Source: Phytohabitans suffuscus (GTDB lineage: Bacteria; Actinomycetota; Actinomycetes; Mycobacteriales; Micromonosporaceae). From it: DNA of 64,000 bases. The stretch covers positions 9,052,320-9,116,319 of the forward strand of contig NZ_AP022871.1 in NCBI RefSeq assembly GCF_011764565.1, written 5' to 3'. Shown in pieces: positions 16,892-24,360 of this stretch. The stretch's first letter is position 1. Every line of letters starts with the position of its first letter. The notes beneath the pieces are model-generated. The model was not told the DNA's origin. It ran no database searches and saw nothing but the letters and a program-made list of their open reading frames with translations. The translations under genes and the position numbers were made by a program.

Positions 16892-18303
16892 GCCGACGTC
16901 CACCGGGGGTCGGGGCCGAAGCCGAGCTTGCCGGGGTTGAGCAGGTGGGCCGGGTCGAGGCCGCCCTTGAGGCGCTCCAGCACGGGGTAGCCGCTGCCCA
17001 GCGACCGCCGCACCCACGGCTGGCGGGCCAGGCCGCCGCCGTGGTGGTGGGAGACCTCGCCGCCGTGGGCGACGACGACCTTCATCGCCCGGTCCCAGAT
17101 CTCCTCCAGCCGGGCCAGCGCCGCGCGGTCGTCGGCGGCCCGGCCGAGCAGGATCACGTACAGCGAGGAGCCCTGCTCGTACACGTGCGAGAAGTGGCCG
17201 AGCACCTCGTCGGCGAGCGGGGCGAGCTGGTCCTTGAGGTCGCGGTACATCGGGCCGATCCGGCTCCAGAGGTGGGCGACCTCGATGGTCTCCGCGTACC
17301 CGCCGGGCTCGGCGAGCCGGCGCTCGATCGTGGAGAAGTCGTAGCGGCGGCCGAGCCAGGCGGTCACCGGTGGCGCCCCCATGCTCGTCCCTCCCAGCGC
17401 CTCGACGATCCCGGTCGCCGCGGTGTGCTCGGCGGTCGCGACGCCGGCCAGGCCCTCGTGCCCCAGGAATAGTACCGGCGCGGCGACCGGCTGGCCGGGC
17501 ACGGCGTGGGCGGCCTCCTCGTCGTCGTAGAAGCGCACCAGGAACGGCCGCAGCCCGGCCTGGGCGATCCGGCGCATCGCGGTGAGGCCGGCCTCGACCC
17601 CGGGCAGCGCGAACGCCTCGACGATCCGGTGCGGCGCCGCCGCGTACACCTTGAGGGTCACCTCGGTGACGACGCCGAGCGTCCCCTCGGAGCCGATGAA
17701 GACGGCCCGCAGGTCCGGGCCCATCGCGGCGCGGGGCCGCTGGCCCACGTCGGCCACCGTGCCGTCGGCGAGCACCACCTGGTAGCCGACGACCAGGTCC
17801 TCGATCCCGCCGTACCGGGAGGAGAACTGGCCGGTCGCGCGCGTGGCGACCCAGCCGCCGACGGTGGAGCGGCCCAGCGACTGCGGCGAGTGGTTGAGCG
17901 TGAGGCCGCGCTCGGCCAGCCACGCTTCGAGGTCGCCGCCGCGCACGCCGGCGGCGACCCGCACGGTGCGGTCGGTCTCGTCCAGGACAGGCGCCGAGAC
18001 GTGGCCGGACATGTCGAGCACGATGCCGCCGCCGACCGGCAGCGGCTGGCCGGTGACCGAGGAGCCCAGGCCCCACGCGGTCACCGGCACGCCGGCCTCG
18101 GCCGCGACCCGCAGCGTGGCGACCACGTCGTCGACGCCGCGCGCCCGGACCACGACCTCCGGCCGGTACGGGTGCCGGCCGAGCCGCGCCCAGACCGTCG
18201 CGACCGGCCACGTGTCGTGGCTGCGCGCGTCGAGGTCGGGCTCCGACGTGGAAACGGCGGCTTCACCGAGCGCGGCGCGCAGGCGGTCGGCCACAGCAGG
18301 CAT
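16888..18303 (-). CDS. FAD-binding oxidase, VAO/PCMH family (alkyl-DHAP-synthase/GlcD-like)
   Basis: 471 residues from ATG 18303. The N-terminal PCMH FAD domain spans about residues 45-225, with PEVVVRARGVDDVVATL, VTAWGLGSSVTG, GRSTVGGWVATRATG and GSEGTLGVVTEVTL. The C-terminal cap carries SHHHGGGLAR (about 425), the histidine run typical of alkyldihydroxyacetonephosphate synthases, and ends HLLNPGKLGFGP. Members oxidise alpha-hydroxy acids or alditols, or make ether lipids. Here it sits divergent from a sugar importer with two kinases and an aldolase, so oxidation of a polyol or sugar acid is more likely than ether-lipid synthesis. It is the first gene of a two-gene operon with the YhfZ-like regulator. 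Confidence 0.8.
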   Translation of the reverse strand: MPAVADRLRAALGEAAVSTSEPDLDARSHDTWPVATVWARLGRHPYRPEVVVRARGVDDVVATLRVAAEAGVPVTAWGLGSSVTGQPLPVGGGIVLDMSGHVSAPVLDETDRTVRVAAGVRGGDLEAWLAERGLTLNHSPQSLGRSTVGGWVATRATGQFSSRYGGIEDLVVGYQVVLADGTVADVGQRPRAAMGPDLRAVFIGSEGTLGVVTEVTLKVYAAAPHRIVEAFALPGVEAGLTAMRRIAQAGLRPFLVRFYDDEEAAHAVPGQPVAAPVLFLGHEGLAGVATAEHTAATGIVEALGGTSMGAPPVTAWLGRRYDFSTIERRLAEPGGYAETIEVAHLWSRIGPMYRDLKDQLAPLADEVLGHFSHVYEQGSSLYVILLGRAADDRAALARLEEIWDRAMKVVVAHGGEVSHHHGGGLARQPWVRRSLGSGYPVLERLKGGLDPAHLLNPGKLGFGPDPRWTSA

Positions 18304-18324
18304 GACATGCTCCCCTCACCCTGT

Positions 18325-18416
18325 CGCCTTCACTCAATCCTCAAAAAACTGAGTTGTCAAGCGCGAGACAACCGCCGGAAGCACGCCCTTGACACGATTG
18401 AAACACGGATCATAGT
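18325..18416. promoter_or_regulatory. divergent promoter/operator region of the sugar catabolic locus
   Basis: Unusually AT-rich for this window. Plus strand: TTGACA (18389-18394), a 16-nt spacer and CATAGT (18411-18416) could drive the transporter operon. Minus strand: TTGACA (complement of 18354-18359) faces the oxidase gene, with a weak TTGAGT box 17 nt on. Inverted repeats overlap these elements: GTTGTC (18353-18358) / GACAAC (18367-18372), and ACTCA...TGAGT. They are good candidates for binding by the YhfZ-like regulator. Confidence 0.5.
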
Positions 18417-18558
18417 CTCGACTCAGTACGCAGATTTCTGAATTCTCAGGTTGGCGAGGCAGGACCCGCACGGTGGCGAGGCGTGACCCGCGCGCCAGCG
18501 GAGCGAGATATCCGCGGGTTCGCGGCGCGAGCGGATCCGGAACGAGAAGGTGGAAGCG

Positions 18559-19320
18559 GTGACAGCACTGCTCGAGGCACGCGGGGTGACGAAGCGGTTC
18601 GGCGCGGTCGAAGCGCTCCGCGGGGCGAGCTTCGCCGTCGGCGAGGGCGAGGTCGTCGCGCTGATGGGCGACAACGGCGCCGGCAAGAGCACCTTGATCA
18701 AGACCATCTGCGGGGTGTACGCCCCGGACGCGGGCGAGATCCACTTCGCCGGCCGCCCGATCGCCGGCATGTCGCCGAGCGCCGTCCACGACCTGGGCAT
18801 CGAGACCGTGTACCAGGACCTGGCCCTCGCGCCCGACCTGGACACGGCGGCCAATCTCTTCCTCGGCCGCGAGCTGCTCGCCCCCGGCCTGCTCGGCCGG
18901 CTCGGCGTGCTGGCGAAGAAGCGGATGGCCGCGCGGGCGTCCCAGGTGCTCACCGACCTGAAGGTGGCCATCAAGGACCCCGCCGCGCCGGTCGCCACGC
19001 TCTCCGGCGGGCAGCAGCAGAGCGTGGCCGTCGCGCGGGCGGTGACCTGGGCGGACCGGCTCGTGATCATGGACGAGCCGACCGCCGCGCTCGGCGTACC
19101 GCAGACCCGCGCGGTGCTCGACCTGATCCGGCGGGTGCGCGACTCGGGGCGCTCGGTCGTGCTGATCAGCCACAGCCTGCCGGACGTGTTGGCGGTGTCC
19201 GACCGGATCGAGGTGCTCCGGCTCGGCCGCCGGGTGGCCCGGCTGGTCACGAAGGACACCGACGAGGCGCAGATCGTCGGCGCGATGACCGGCGCCTGGA
19301 CGCAAGAGGAAGCGGCATGA
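18559..19320 (+). CDS. sugar ABC transporter ATP-binding protein (single-domain, Frc-like)
   Basis: 253 residues from GTG 18559, with GAGAAGG upstream; GTG 18550 is an alternative. One complete nucleotide-binding domain: Walker A GDNGAGKST (about residue 37), Q-loop ETVYQDLAL, signature LSGGQQQSVAVARA (about 150), Walker B RLVIMDEPTAAL and H-loop ISHSLPDV. Ribose-type importers usually have a double-domain ATPase of about 500 residues. The single domain resembles the fructose importer FrcA type, which works as a homodimer. It energises uptake through the permease and binding protein encoded next. Confidence 0.88.
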   Translation: MTALLEARGVTKRFGAVEALRGASFAVGEGEVVALMGDNGAGKSTLIKTICGVYAPDAGEIHFAGRPIAGMSPSAVHDLGIETVYQDLALAPDLDTAANLFLGRELLAPGLLGRLGVLAKKRMAARASQVLTDLKVAIKDPAAPVATLSGGQQQSVAVARAVTWADRLVIMDEPTAALGVPQTRAVLDLIRRVRDSGRSVVLISHSLPDVLAVSDRIEVLRLGRRVARLVTKDTDEAQIVGAMTGAWTQEEAA

Positions 19321-19429
19321 GCGCGCAGCGAAGCGGAGTGCGAATGCTTCGCGGTGCATGGCGGAAGGAAGCGGCATGAGCGCGCAGCGAAGCGGAGTGC
19401 GAATGCTTCGCGGTGCATGGCGGGAGGAA
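19312..19429 (+). repeat. 59-bp tandem duplication spanning ATPase end and permease start
   Basis: A 59-bp unit beginning GCGGCATGAGCGCGCAGCGA starts at 19312 and 19371; its first 18 bp appear again at 19430, where the permease really starts. Each unit contains a purine-rich ribosome binding site and an ATG followed by SAQRSGV-like codons. Each also holds a hairpin GCGAAGC/GCTTCGC. The duplication moves the permease start away from the ATPase stop and creates decoy starts. Confidence 0.85.
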
Positions 19430-19434
19430 GCGGC

Positions 19435-20424
19435 ATGAGCGCGCGGGCGTCCACGGGGCGGCGGCGCCGGGCCCTGCTCGGCTCGGCGACCGACATCACC
19501 GCGATCCTGCTGGTGATCGTGGCGCTGTTCGCGATCCTCGACTTCGACGCGTTCTTCACCACGGCCAACCTCACCAACGTCCTGATCAGCGCCTCGCTGC
19601 TGATCGTGATGGCGGTCGGCGCGACGTTCGTGCTGGTCACCGGCGGCGTCGACCTGTCCGTCGGCTCGGTGCTGGTCTTCTCCGGCGTCGTGGCCGGCGA
19701 GGTGATGAAGGCGATGGGCGGGCAGGGCTGGGGCGCCGCCCTCGTGGGCGTCGCGGTCAGCATGGCCGCCGGCGCCGCGTGGGGCGTGGTCAACGGCCTC
19801 GTCGTCACGAAGCTGCGGGTGCCGCCGCTGATCGCCACGCTGGGCTCGTTCGGGGCGGCGCAGGGCCTGGCCCAGGTCATCACGAACGGCAACGACCTCA
19901 AGGACATCCCGTACGAGCTGGTCGACACCCTCGGCGTCGGGCGGGTCGCGGGCGTGCCGTGGCTCGTCGTGGTCGCCCTCGCGGTCGCGCTGGCCGGCGG
20001 GCTCGTGCTCGCGGTTACCCGCTACGGCCGCCGCACGTACGCGATCGGCTCCAACGCCGAGGCGGCCCGCCGCGCGGGCGTCAGCGTCGACCGCCACCTC
20101 GTCAGCGTGTACACGATGGCCGGGCTGCTGGCCGGGCTCGCCGGCATCATGAGCTACGCCCAGTTCGGCTCCACCACGCTCAGCGGCCACGCGACCGACA
20201 ACCTCGCCGTGATCGCGGCCGTCGTCATCGGCGGTACGAGCCTGTTCGGCGGCGTCGGCACGATGTTCGGCACCCTCGTCGGCACCATGATCCCCGCCGT
20301 CCTCGCGAACGGCCTGGTAATCGTCGGCCTCAACTCGTTCTGGCGCGACTTCGCGGTCGGCGTCGTGCTCGTCGCCGCCGTCTACCTCGACCAGCTGAGA
20401 AGGCGGGCGAGAACCGCCCGCTGA
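19435..20424 (+). CDS. sugar ABC transporter permease
   Basis: 329 residues from ATG 19435, with GGAGGAAG 5-7 nt upstream. The longer frame from 19354 would read through the duplicated leader and is rejected. Eight or more hydrophobic segments. The family signature GGVDLSVGSVLVFSGVVAG lies near residue 65, and the cytoplasmic EAA-like loop near 205 (YAIGSNAEAARRAGVSVDR). It belongs to the RbsC/FrcC/XylH inner-membrane permeases (BPD_transp_2) and forms the pore, presumably as a dimer with the ATPase encoded upstream. Second gene of the importer operon. Confidence 0.9.
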   Translation: MSARASTGRRRRALLGSATDITAILLVIVALFAILDFDAFFTTANLTNVLISASLLIVMAVGATFVLVTGGVDLSVGSVLVFSGVVAGEVMKAMGGQGWGAALVGVAVSMAAGAAWGVVNGLVVTKLRVPPLIATLGSFGAAQGLAQVITNGNDLKDIPYELVDTLGVGRVAGVPWLVVVALAVALAGGLVLAVTRYGRRTYAIGSNAEAARRAGVSVDRHLVSVYTMAGLLAGLAGIMSYAQFGSTTLSGHATDNLAVIAAVVIGGTSLFGGVGTMFGTLVGTMIPAVLANGLVIVGLNSFWRDFAVGVVLVAAVYLDQLRRRARTAR

Positions 20425-20465
20425 CTCCCCCACCCCGTTAACCGCAAGACCGAGAGGACCTCACG

Positions 20466-21461
20466 ATGCGTCACATACGGTTCGGCGCGGCCGCCGCGGC
20501 GACCCTCCTGGCCCTGTCGCTCGCCGCCTGCGGCGACGGCAGCGGCGACGGCGGCACCGGCTCCGCCGGCGACAGCTTCGACATCGCCTTCATCCCCGGC
20601 GTCGCCAACGACGCCTACTACGGCTCCGTGGCCTGCGGCATCCAGGCGGTCGCCGCCAAGTCCGGCTCCACGGTGGAGACCCAGGCGCCGAAGTCGTTCA
20701 GCCCCACCGACCAGATCCCGATCCTGCAGGCGGTCATCGCCAAGAAGCCGGACGTCATCATCATCGCGCCCACCGACAGCAAGGCGCTCTACGCCCCGCT
20801 GCGCCAGGCGACCAGCCAGGGCATCAAGGTCGTGCTCGTGGACACCACCCTGGAGGACCCGTCGCTGGCCGAGGCGGAGGTCAGCTCCGACAACGTCGAG
20901 GCCGGCAAGGTCGCCGCGCAGAAGCTGGTCGAGCTGCTCGGCGGCAGGTCCGGCTCGGTGCTCACGGTCAACCTCTCCGCCGGCGTCACCACCACCGACG
21001 ACCGGGAGAAGGGCTTCGCCGAGGGGCTCGCGTCCGCCCCGGGCCTGAAGTACCTGGGCCAGCAGTTCTCCAACAACAGCGTGCAGACCGCCGCGTCGAT
21101 CGTCTCCGCCACGCTCGCCGCGAACGCCGACCTGACCGGCATCTTCTCCACCGCCGCGTTCAACACCGAGGGCGCGGTCGCGGCGCTCAGGTCGGCCAAC
21201 GCGGCCAGCCGGGTGACGATCGTCGGGTTCAACGCCAACCCGCCGGGCGTGCAGCAGATCGAGGACGGCACGGTCGCCGCGCAGGTGGTGCTCAAGCCGT
21301 ACGACGAGGGCGTGGCCGCCGCCGAGCAGGCGATCAACGCGCTGACCGGCGAGCCGGTGACCAAGCAGATCTCCACCGGCGCGGTCGTCGCGACGAAGGA
21401 CAACCTCCAGACGCCGGAGGTGCAGAAGTACCTCTACAGCTTCGACTGCCCGGCCGCCTGA
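20466..21461 (+). CDS. sugar ABC transporter substrate-binding lipoprotein
   Basis: 331 residues from ATG 20466, preceded by GAGAGGACC. The lipobox LSLAACGDG puts the lipidated Cys near residue 21, anchoring it to the outer face of the membrane. The mature part is a Peripla_BP_4 fold: FDIAFIPGVANDAYYGSVAC, KKPDVIIIAPTDSKAL, GIKVVLVDTTL, DDREKGFAEGL, TIVGFNANPPGVQQIEDG and QVVLKPYDEGVAAAEQAI. It is related to ribose/fructose-type binding proteins and captures the sugar for the importer. Ligand identity is not readable by eye. Directly followed by the aldolase gene. Confidence 0.9.
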   Translation: MRHIRFGAAAAATLLALSLAACGDGSGDGGTGSAGDSFDIAFIPGVANDAYYGSVACGIQAVAAKSGSTVETQAPKSFSPTDQIPILQAVIAKKPDVIIIAPTDSKALYAPLRQATSQGIKVVLVDTTLEDPSLAEAEVSSDNVEAGKVAAQKLVELLGGRSGSVLTVNLSAGVTTTDDREKGFAEGLASAPGLKYLGQQFSNNSVQTAASIVSATLAANADLTGIFSTAAFNTEGAVAALRSANAASRVTIVGFNANPPGVQQIEDGTVAAQVVLKPYDEGVAAAEQAINALTGEPVTKQISTGAVVATKDNLQTPEVQKYLYSFDCPAA

Positions 21462-21499
21462 CGGCTCCCCGTCGCGGCTCTGCGCCTGAAAGGCAGGAC

Positions 21500-22345
21500 A
21501 TGGACTCCCGTACCGGTAAGAAGATCAGGCTCGGCCGGGTGCTCGACCCGCGTACCGGCAAGGCGGTCGTGGTGGCGGCCTCGCACGGCGTGATGAGCGG
21601 GCCCCCGGCGGGCCTGGCCACCCGCGCGGAGATCGGCGCGGTCTTCGGCCAGCTCGCCGAGGCGGACGGCGTCATGGTGTCGCCCGGGATGCTGCCGCTG
21701 GTCGAAGACTTCTTCGTCGGCCGCGGCCGGCCCGCGCTCGTGCTGCACCTGGACTGGAAGAACCACGGCCGCAGGCTCTACACCCCGGGCGTCGACGGGC
21801 GGGGCGAGGGCGTGCTGGCCCAGCTCGCCTCGCTGGAGGAGGTCGCCGCCGCCGGCGTGGACGCGGTGATGACGTACCTCTACATCGGACAGCGGGACAC
21901 CGCGCTGGAGCGCGCCGAGATCGAGCGCAACGCGCGGATCGTCCGGGACGCGGCCCGGGTCGGCGTGGCCGTCATCATCGAGCCCCGGTCGGCCCTCGAA
22001 GCCGAGGGCGGCGAGGCGCTGAGCACCGGCGTGCTCAGCCTGTACTGCAGGATTTCCGCCGACCTCGGCGCCGACCTGGTTAAGGTCGTCTGGAACGGCT
22101 CGGTGGAGGCGTTCAGCCCGGTCGCGCAGACCTGCTTCGCGCCGATCCTGGTGGCCGGCGGCCCGGGCGGCGACGACCCGGCGAGCACGCTGCGACTGGC
22201 GGCCGACTCGATCGCCGCCGGCGCCGCGGGCGTCATGTTCGGGCGGCGGGTCTTCCGCGCCGAACACCCCGCCGAGGTGCTCGCCGGCCTGCGCGCCGTC
22301 ACGCACGACGGCGTACCGCCCGAGCGGGCCCTCGCCCGGCACTGA
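21500..22345 (+). CDS. class I aldolase, DeoC/FbaB/LsrF family
   Basis: 281 residues from ATG 21500, preceded by AAGGCAGG. A complete TIM-barrel aldolase: AASHGVMSGPPAGL at the N-terminal strand, LVLHLDWKNHGR, AVMTYLYIG, VAVIIEPRSALE, and ADLVKVVWNG near residue 200, where the Lys is the expected Schiff-base residue. Phosphate-binding glycines follow in VAGGPGG and GAAGVMFGRRVF. The family includes LsrF, FbaB and the tagatose-bisphosphate aldolase LacD. Placed between an importer and two kinases, it probably cleaves a phosphorylated ketose to DHAP plus an aldehyde. Metal-independent by family. Confidence 0.85.
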   Translation: MDSRTGKKIRLGRVLDPRTGKAVVVAASHGVMSGPPAGLATRAEIGAVFGQLAEADGVMVSPGMLPLVEDFFVGRGRPALVLHLDWKNHGRRLYTPGVDGRGEGVLAQLASLEEVAAAGVDAVMTYLYIGQRDTALERAEIERNARIVRDAARVGVAVIIEPRSALEAEGGEALSTGVLSLYCRISADLGADLVKVVWNGSVEAFSPVAQTCFAPILVAGGPGGDDPASTLRLAADSIAAGAAGVMFGRRVFRAEHPAEVLAGLRAVTHDGVPPERALARH

Positions 22346-22358
22346 GAGGGCGGCTGCC

Positions 22359-23237
22359 ATGTTGTTGATCGTGGGCGAGGCGATCGTCGTGTACCAGCGC
22401 GACCTCGGCGCCGGCGGCTCGGCACCGGACACCCCGTACTCGGGGCCGTGGCCGAGCGGCGCGCCGGCGATCGCCGCGTACGTCGCCGCGCGGCTCGGCG
22501 TACCCACGGCGTTCGTGGGCGGCGTCGGCCGCGACCCGCACGGGCAGGTCATGCGCGACGGGCTCGACGCCGGCGGGGTCGACCTCGGCCACCTCGTCGA
22601 GGTCGAGGGCGCGCCGACCGCCACCGCCCACATCACGTACCGGGGTGAGGGCCACCGCGAGTTCGACTTCGCGGTGGCCGGCACCGCCGCCACCCGGGTA
22701 ACCGAGGCCGACCTCGGCGACCTGCCGGAGCGCGCCACCTGGCTGCACCTGTCCGGCTCGGCGCTCATCTTCGGCGAGCCGCTCGCGGCGACCGCCCTCG
22801 CCGCGCTGCACCGGGCGCACCGCGCCGGCGCCCGGGTCTCCGTCGACCCGAACGTGCGCCCCGAGTCGATGAGCCCCGCGACCGTGCGCGCGCTGCTCGA
22901 CGCGCTGCCGCTGGCCCACGTGCTGCTGCCCACCGAAGGCGAGCTGGAGGCGCTCGGCGCCGACGTCGACGCGCTCGTGGCGGGCGGCGCGACGGTGTGC
23001 ACCACCCGCGGCCCGGCCGGCGCGGTCGTGCGCGACGCCACCGGCAGCACGCCGGTCGAGGCCCCGCCGATCGAGCCGGTCGACACCGACGGCGCCGGCG
23101 ACTCGTTCGCCGGCGGTTTCATCGCCGCCTCCCTGGCCGGCGCCGGCCCGCGCGCCGCCGCCCGGGCCGGGGTCGCGGTCGCCGGGCAGGCGGTCCGGGT
23201 GACCGGGCCGATGACGGTGGTGCCGAGCCTCCCATGA
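22359..23237 (+). CDS. PfkB-family sugar kinase (ribokinase/KDG-kinase-like)
   Basis: 292 residues from ATG 22359, 13 bp after the aldolase. Ribokinase fold: GAPAIAAYVAARLGVPTAFV with GGVGRDPHGQ (sugar-binding half), VSVDPNVRPESM, VLLPTEGELEAL and the catalytic DTDGAGDSFAGGF motif near residue 250, with the base Asp and the anion hole. Expected to phosphorylate a hydroxyl of the imported or oxidised sugar with ATP in the cytoplasm. Overlaps the next kinase gene by 4 bp, so both are probably made together. Confidence 0.85.
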   Translation: MLLIVGEAIVVYQRDLGAGGSAPDTPYSGPWPSGAPAIAAYVAARLGVPTAFVGGVGRDPHGQVMRDGLDAGGVDLGHLVEVEGAPTATAHITYRGEGHREFDFAVAGTAATRVTEADLGDLPERATWLHLSGSALIFGEPLAATALAALHRAHRAGARVSVDPNVRPESMSPATVRALLDALPLAHVLLPTEGELEALGADVDALVAGGATVCTTRGPAGAVVRDATGSTPVEAPPIEPVDTDGAGDSFAGGFIAASLAGAGPRAAARAGVAVAGQAVRVTGPMTVVPSLP

Positions 23238-24157
23238 CGCTGCTCTGCGTGAGCCTCGCGCCGTCGCTGGACCGGTACGCGTGGCTCCCCTCGCTCCGCC
23301 TCGGCGGCATCAACCGCCCCCGCGACGTGCTGGTCCGGGCCGGCGGCAAGGGGCTCAACGCCGCCCGCGCCGCCACCAACCTCGGCGTACCCACCCGGGC
23401 CGTCGCGCTCGTCGGCGGCGCGACCGGCGACGTGCTGCGCGCCCACGCCGCCGGCCTCGACGTGTCCTGGGTGGACAGTGGCGTCGAGACCCGGCAGTGC
23501 CAGTGCCTGCTCGACGAGGGCACCGGCACGCTGACCCAGGTCTACGAGCCGGTCCGCGCGGTGCCGGCCGCGCTCTGGCCGGGCGTCCGGGCCGCAGTCG
23601 CCGAGCAGATCGAGCGGCTCGGTACGGGCGGCACCGTGGCGCTGTCCGGGCGCGTGCCGCCGGGCCTGCCGGTCACCGCCCTCGCCGACCTGGTCGACCT
23701 CGCGACCGCCCGCGGCGTACCGGTGCTGGTCGACACCGACGGGCCGGCCCTGGCCGCGGCGCTGGGCCGCCGCCCCGACGTGGTCAAGGTGAACGAGCAC
23801 GAGGCGGCCGGGGTGACCGGCGCGCCGGTGGAGGGCTGGGCCGGCGCCGAGGCGCTGCGGGCGCTGGGGGCGCGCGCTGCGGTCGTCACCGCCGGGGCGG
23901 ACGGCGCCCGCTACGCCGGCCCCGACGGGCGGCGGATCGCCGTCACCCATCCCCCGCTCGACGGCGCGCTGCCGGTCGGCAGCGGCGACGCGTTCCTGGC
24001 CGGCCTCGCGGCGGCCCGCCTCGGCCACCCCGGCGCCGACGTGCTCGCCGCGCTGCGGCTCGCCGCCGCGGCCGCCCGCGCCAACGCCCGCCACCTGCCC
24101 GCCGGCGACCTCACCCGGGACGCGGTAGACGCCGAGCTGCCGGCCCTGACGCCCTAG
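23234..24157 (+). CDS. PfkB-family hexose kinase, 1-phosphofructokinase/LacC type
   Basis: 307 residues; ATG 23234 overlaps the previous stop (ATGA). The N-terminus (LCVSLAPSLDRYAWL) and VRAGGKGLNAARAATNLGV are typical of the FruK/LacC branch, which phosphorylates a sugar monophosphate. DVVKVNEHEAAGVTG and the catalytic GSGDAFLAGLAAARLG (about residue 250) complete the fold. With the ribokinase-like enzyme and the class I aldolase it would make and cleave a ketose bisphosphate, as in the tagatose pathway. The substrate is inferred from neighbours. A foldback element starts 2 bp after its TAG stop. Confidence 0.85.
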   Translation: MTLLCVSLAPSLDRYAWLPSLRLGGINRPRDVLVRAGGKGLNAARAATNLGVPTRAVALVGGATGDVLRAHAAGLDVSWVDSGVETRQCQCLLDEGTGTLTQVYEPVRAVPAALWPGVRAAVAEQIERLGTGGTVALSGRVPPGLPVTALADLVDLATARGVPVLVDTDGPALAAALGRRPDVVKVNEHEAAGVTGAPVEGWAGAEALRALGARAAVVTAGADGARYAGPDGRRIAVTHPPLDGALPVGSGDAFLAGLAAARLGHPGADVLAALRLAAAAARANARHLPAGDLTRDAVDAELPALTP

Positions 24158-24158
24158 T

Positions 24159-24319
24159 GCGTGTTTCATAAGGGCATGCCCGGCCTGCGGCGGGCCCAGA
24201 CGACGACCAGCGGCACCGGACGAAAGGCCACATACAACACCGGTATGCGACCTTCCGCCCGGCACCACCGGACGCCGCCTCGACCTCGCCTCGGCTCGAC
24301 CGACCCTTATGAAACACGC
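24159..24319. mobile_element. 161-bp foldback MITE-like element
   Basis: Perfect 16-bp terminal inverted repeats: GCGTGTTTCATAAGGG (24159-24174) and its complement (24304-24319). The interior is itself an imperfect palindrome centred near CATACAACACCGGTATG, so the whole can fold into one hairpin. It has no gene. The ends resemble those of small non-autonomous elements mobilised by IS5-like transposases, but I cannot see a clear target-site duplication. It lies just after the kinase stop codon and may act as that operon's terminator. Confidence 0.7.
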
Positions 24320-24360
24320 CCTGGTATTCGAAGGTGCGCCGCTGCCGCACAATGCGTGGC

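Noticed and set aside
14525..16990. An 821-codon plus-strand open frame over the GH3 and YhfZ-like genes
   Set aside because: Shadow of two well-supported minus-strand genes.
15950..18211. A 753-codon frame fusing FAD oxidase region and regulator
   Set aside because: The upstream part is out of frame with the oxidase; the two genes overlap by ATGA and are separate.
19354..19434. Upstream start for the sugar permease
   Set aside because: It would translate the 59-bp duplicated leader; ATG 19435 has the ribosome binding site and begins the conserved protein.
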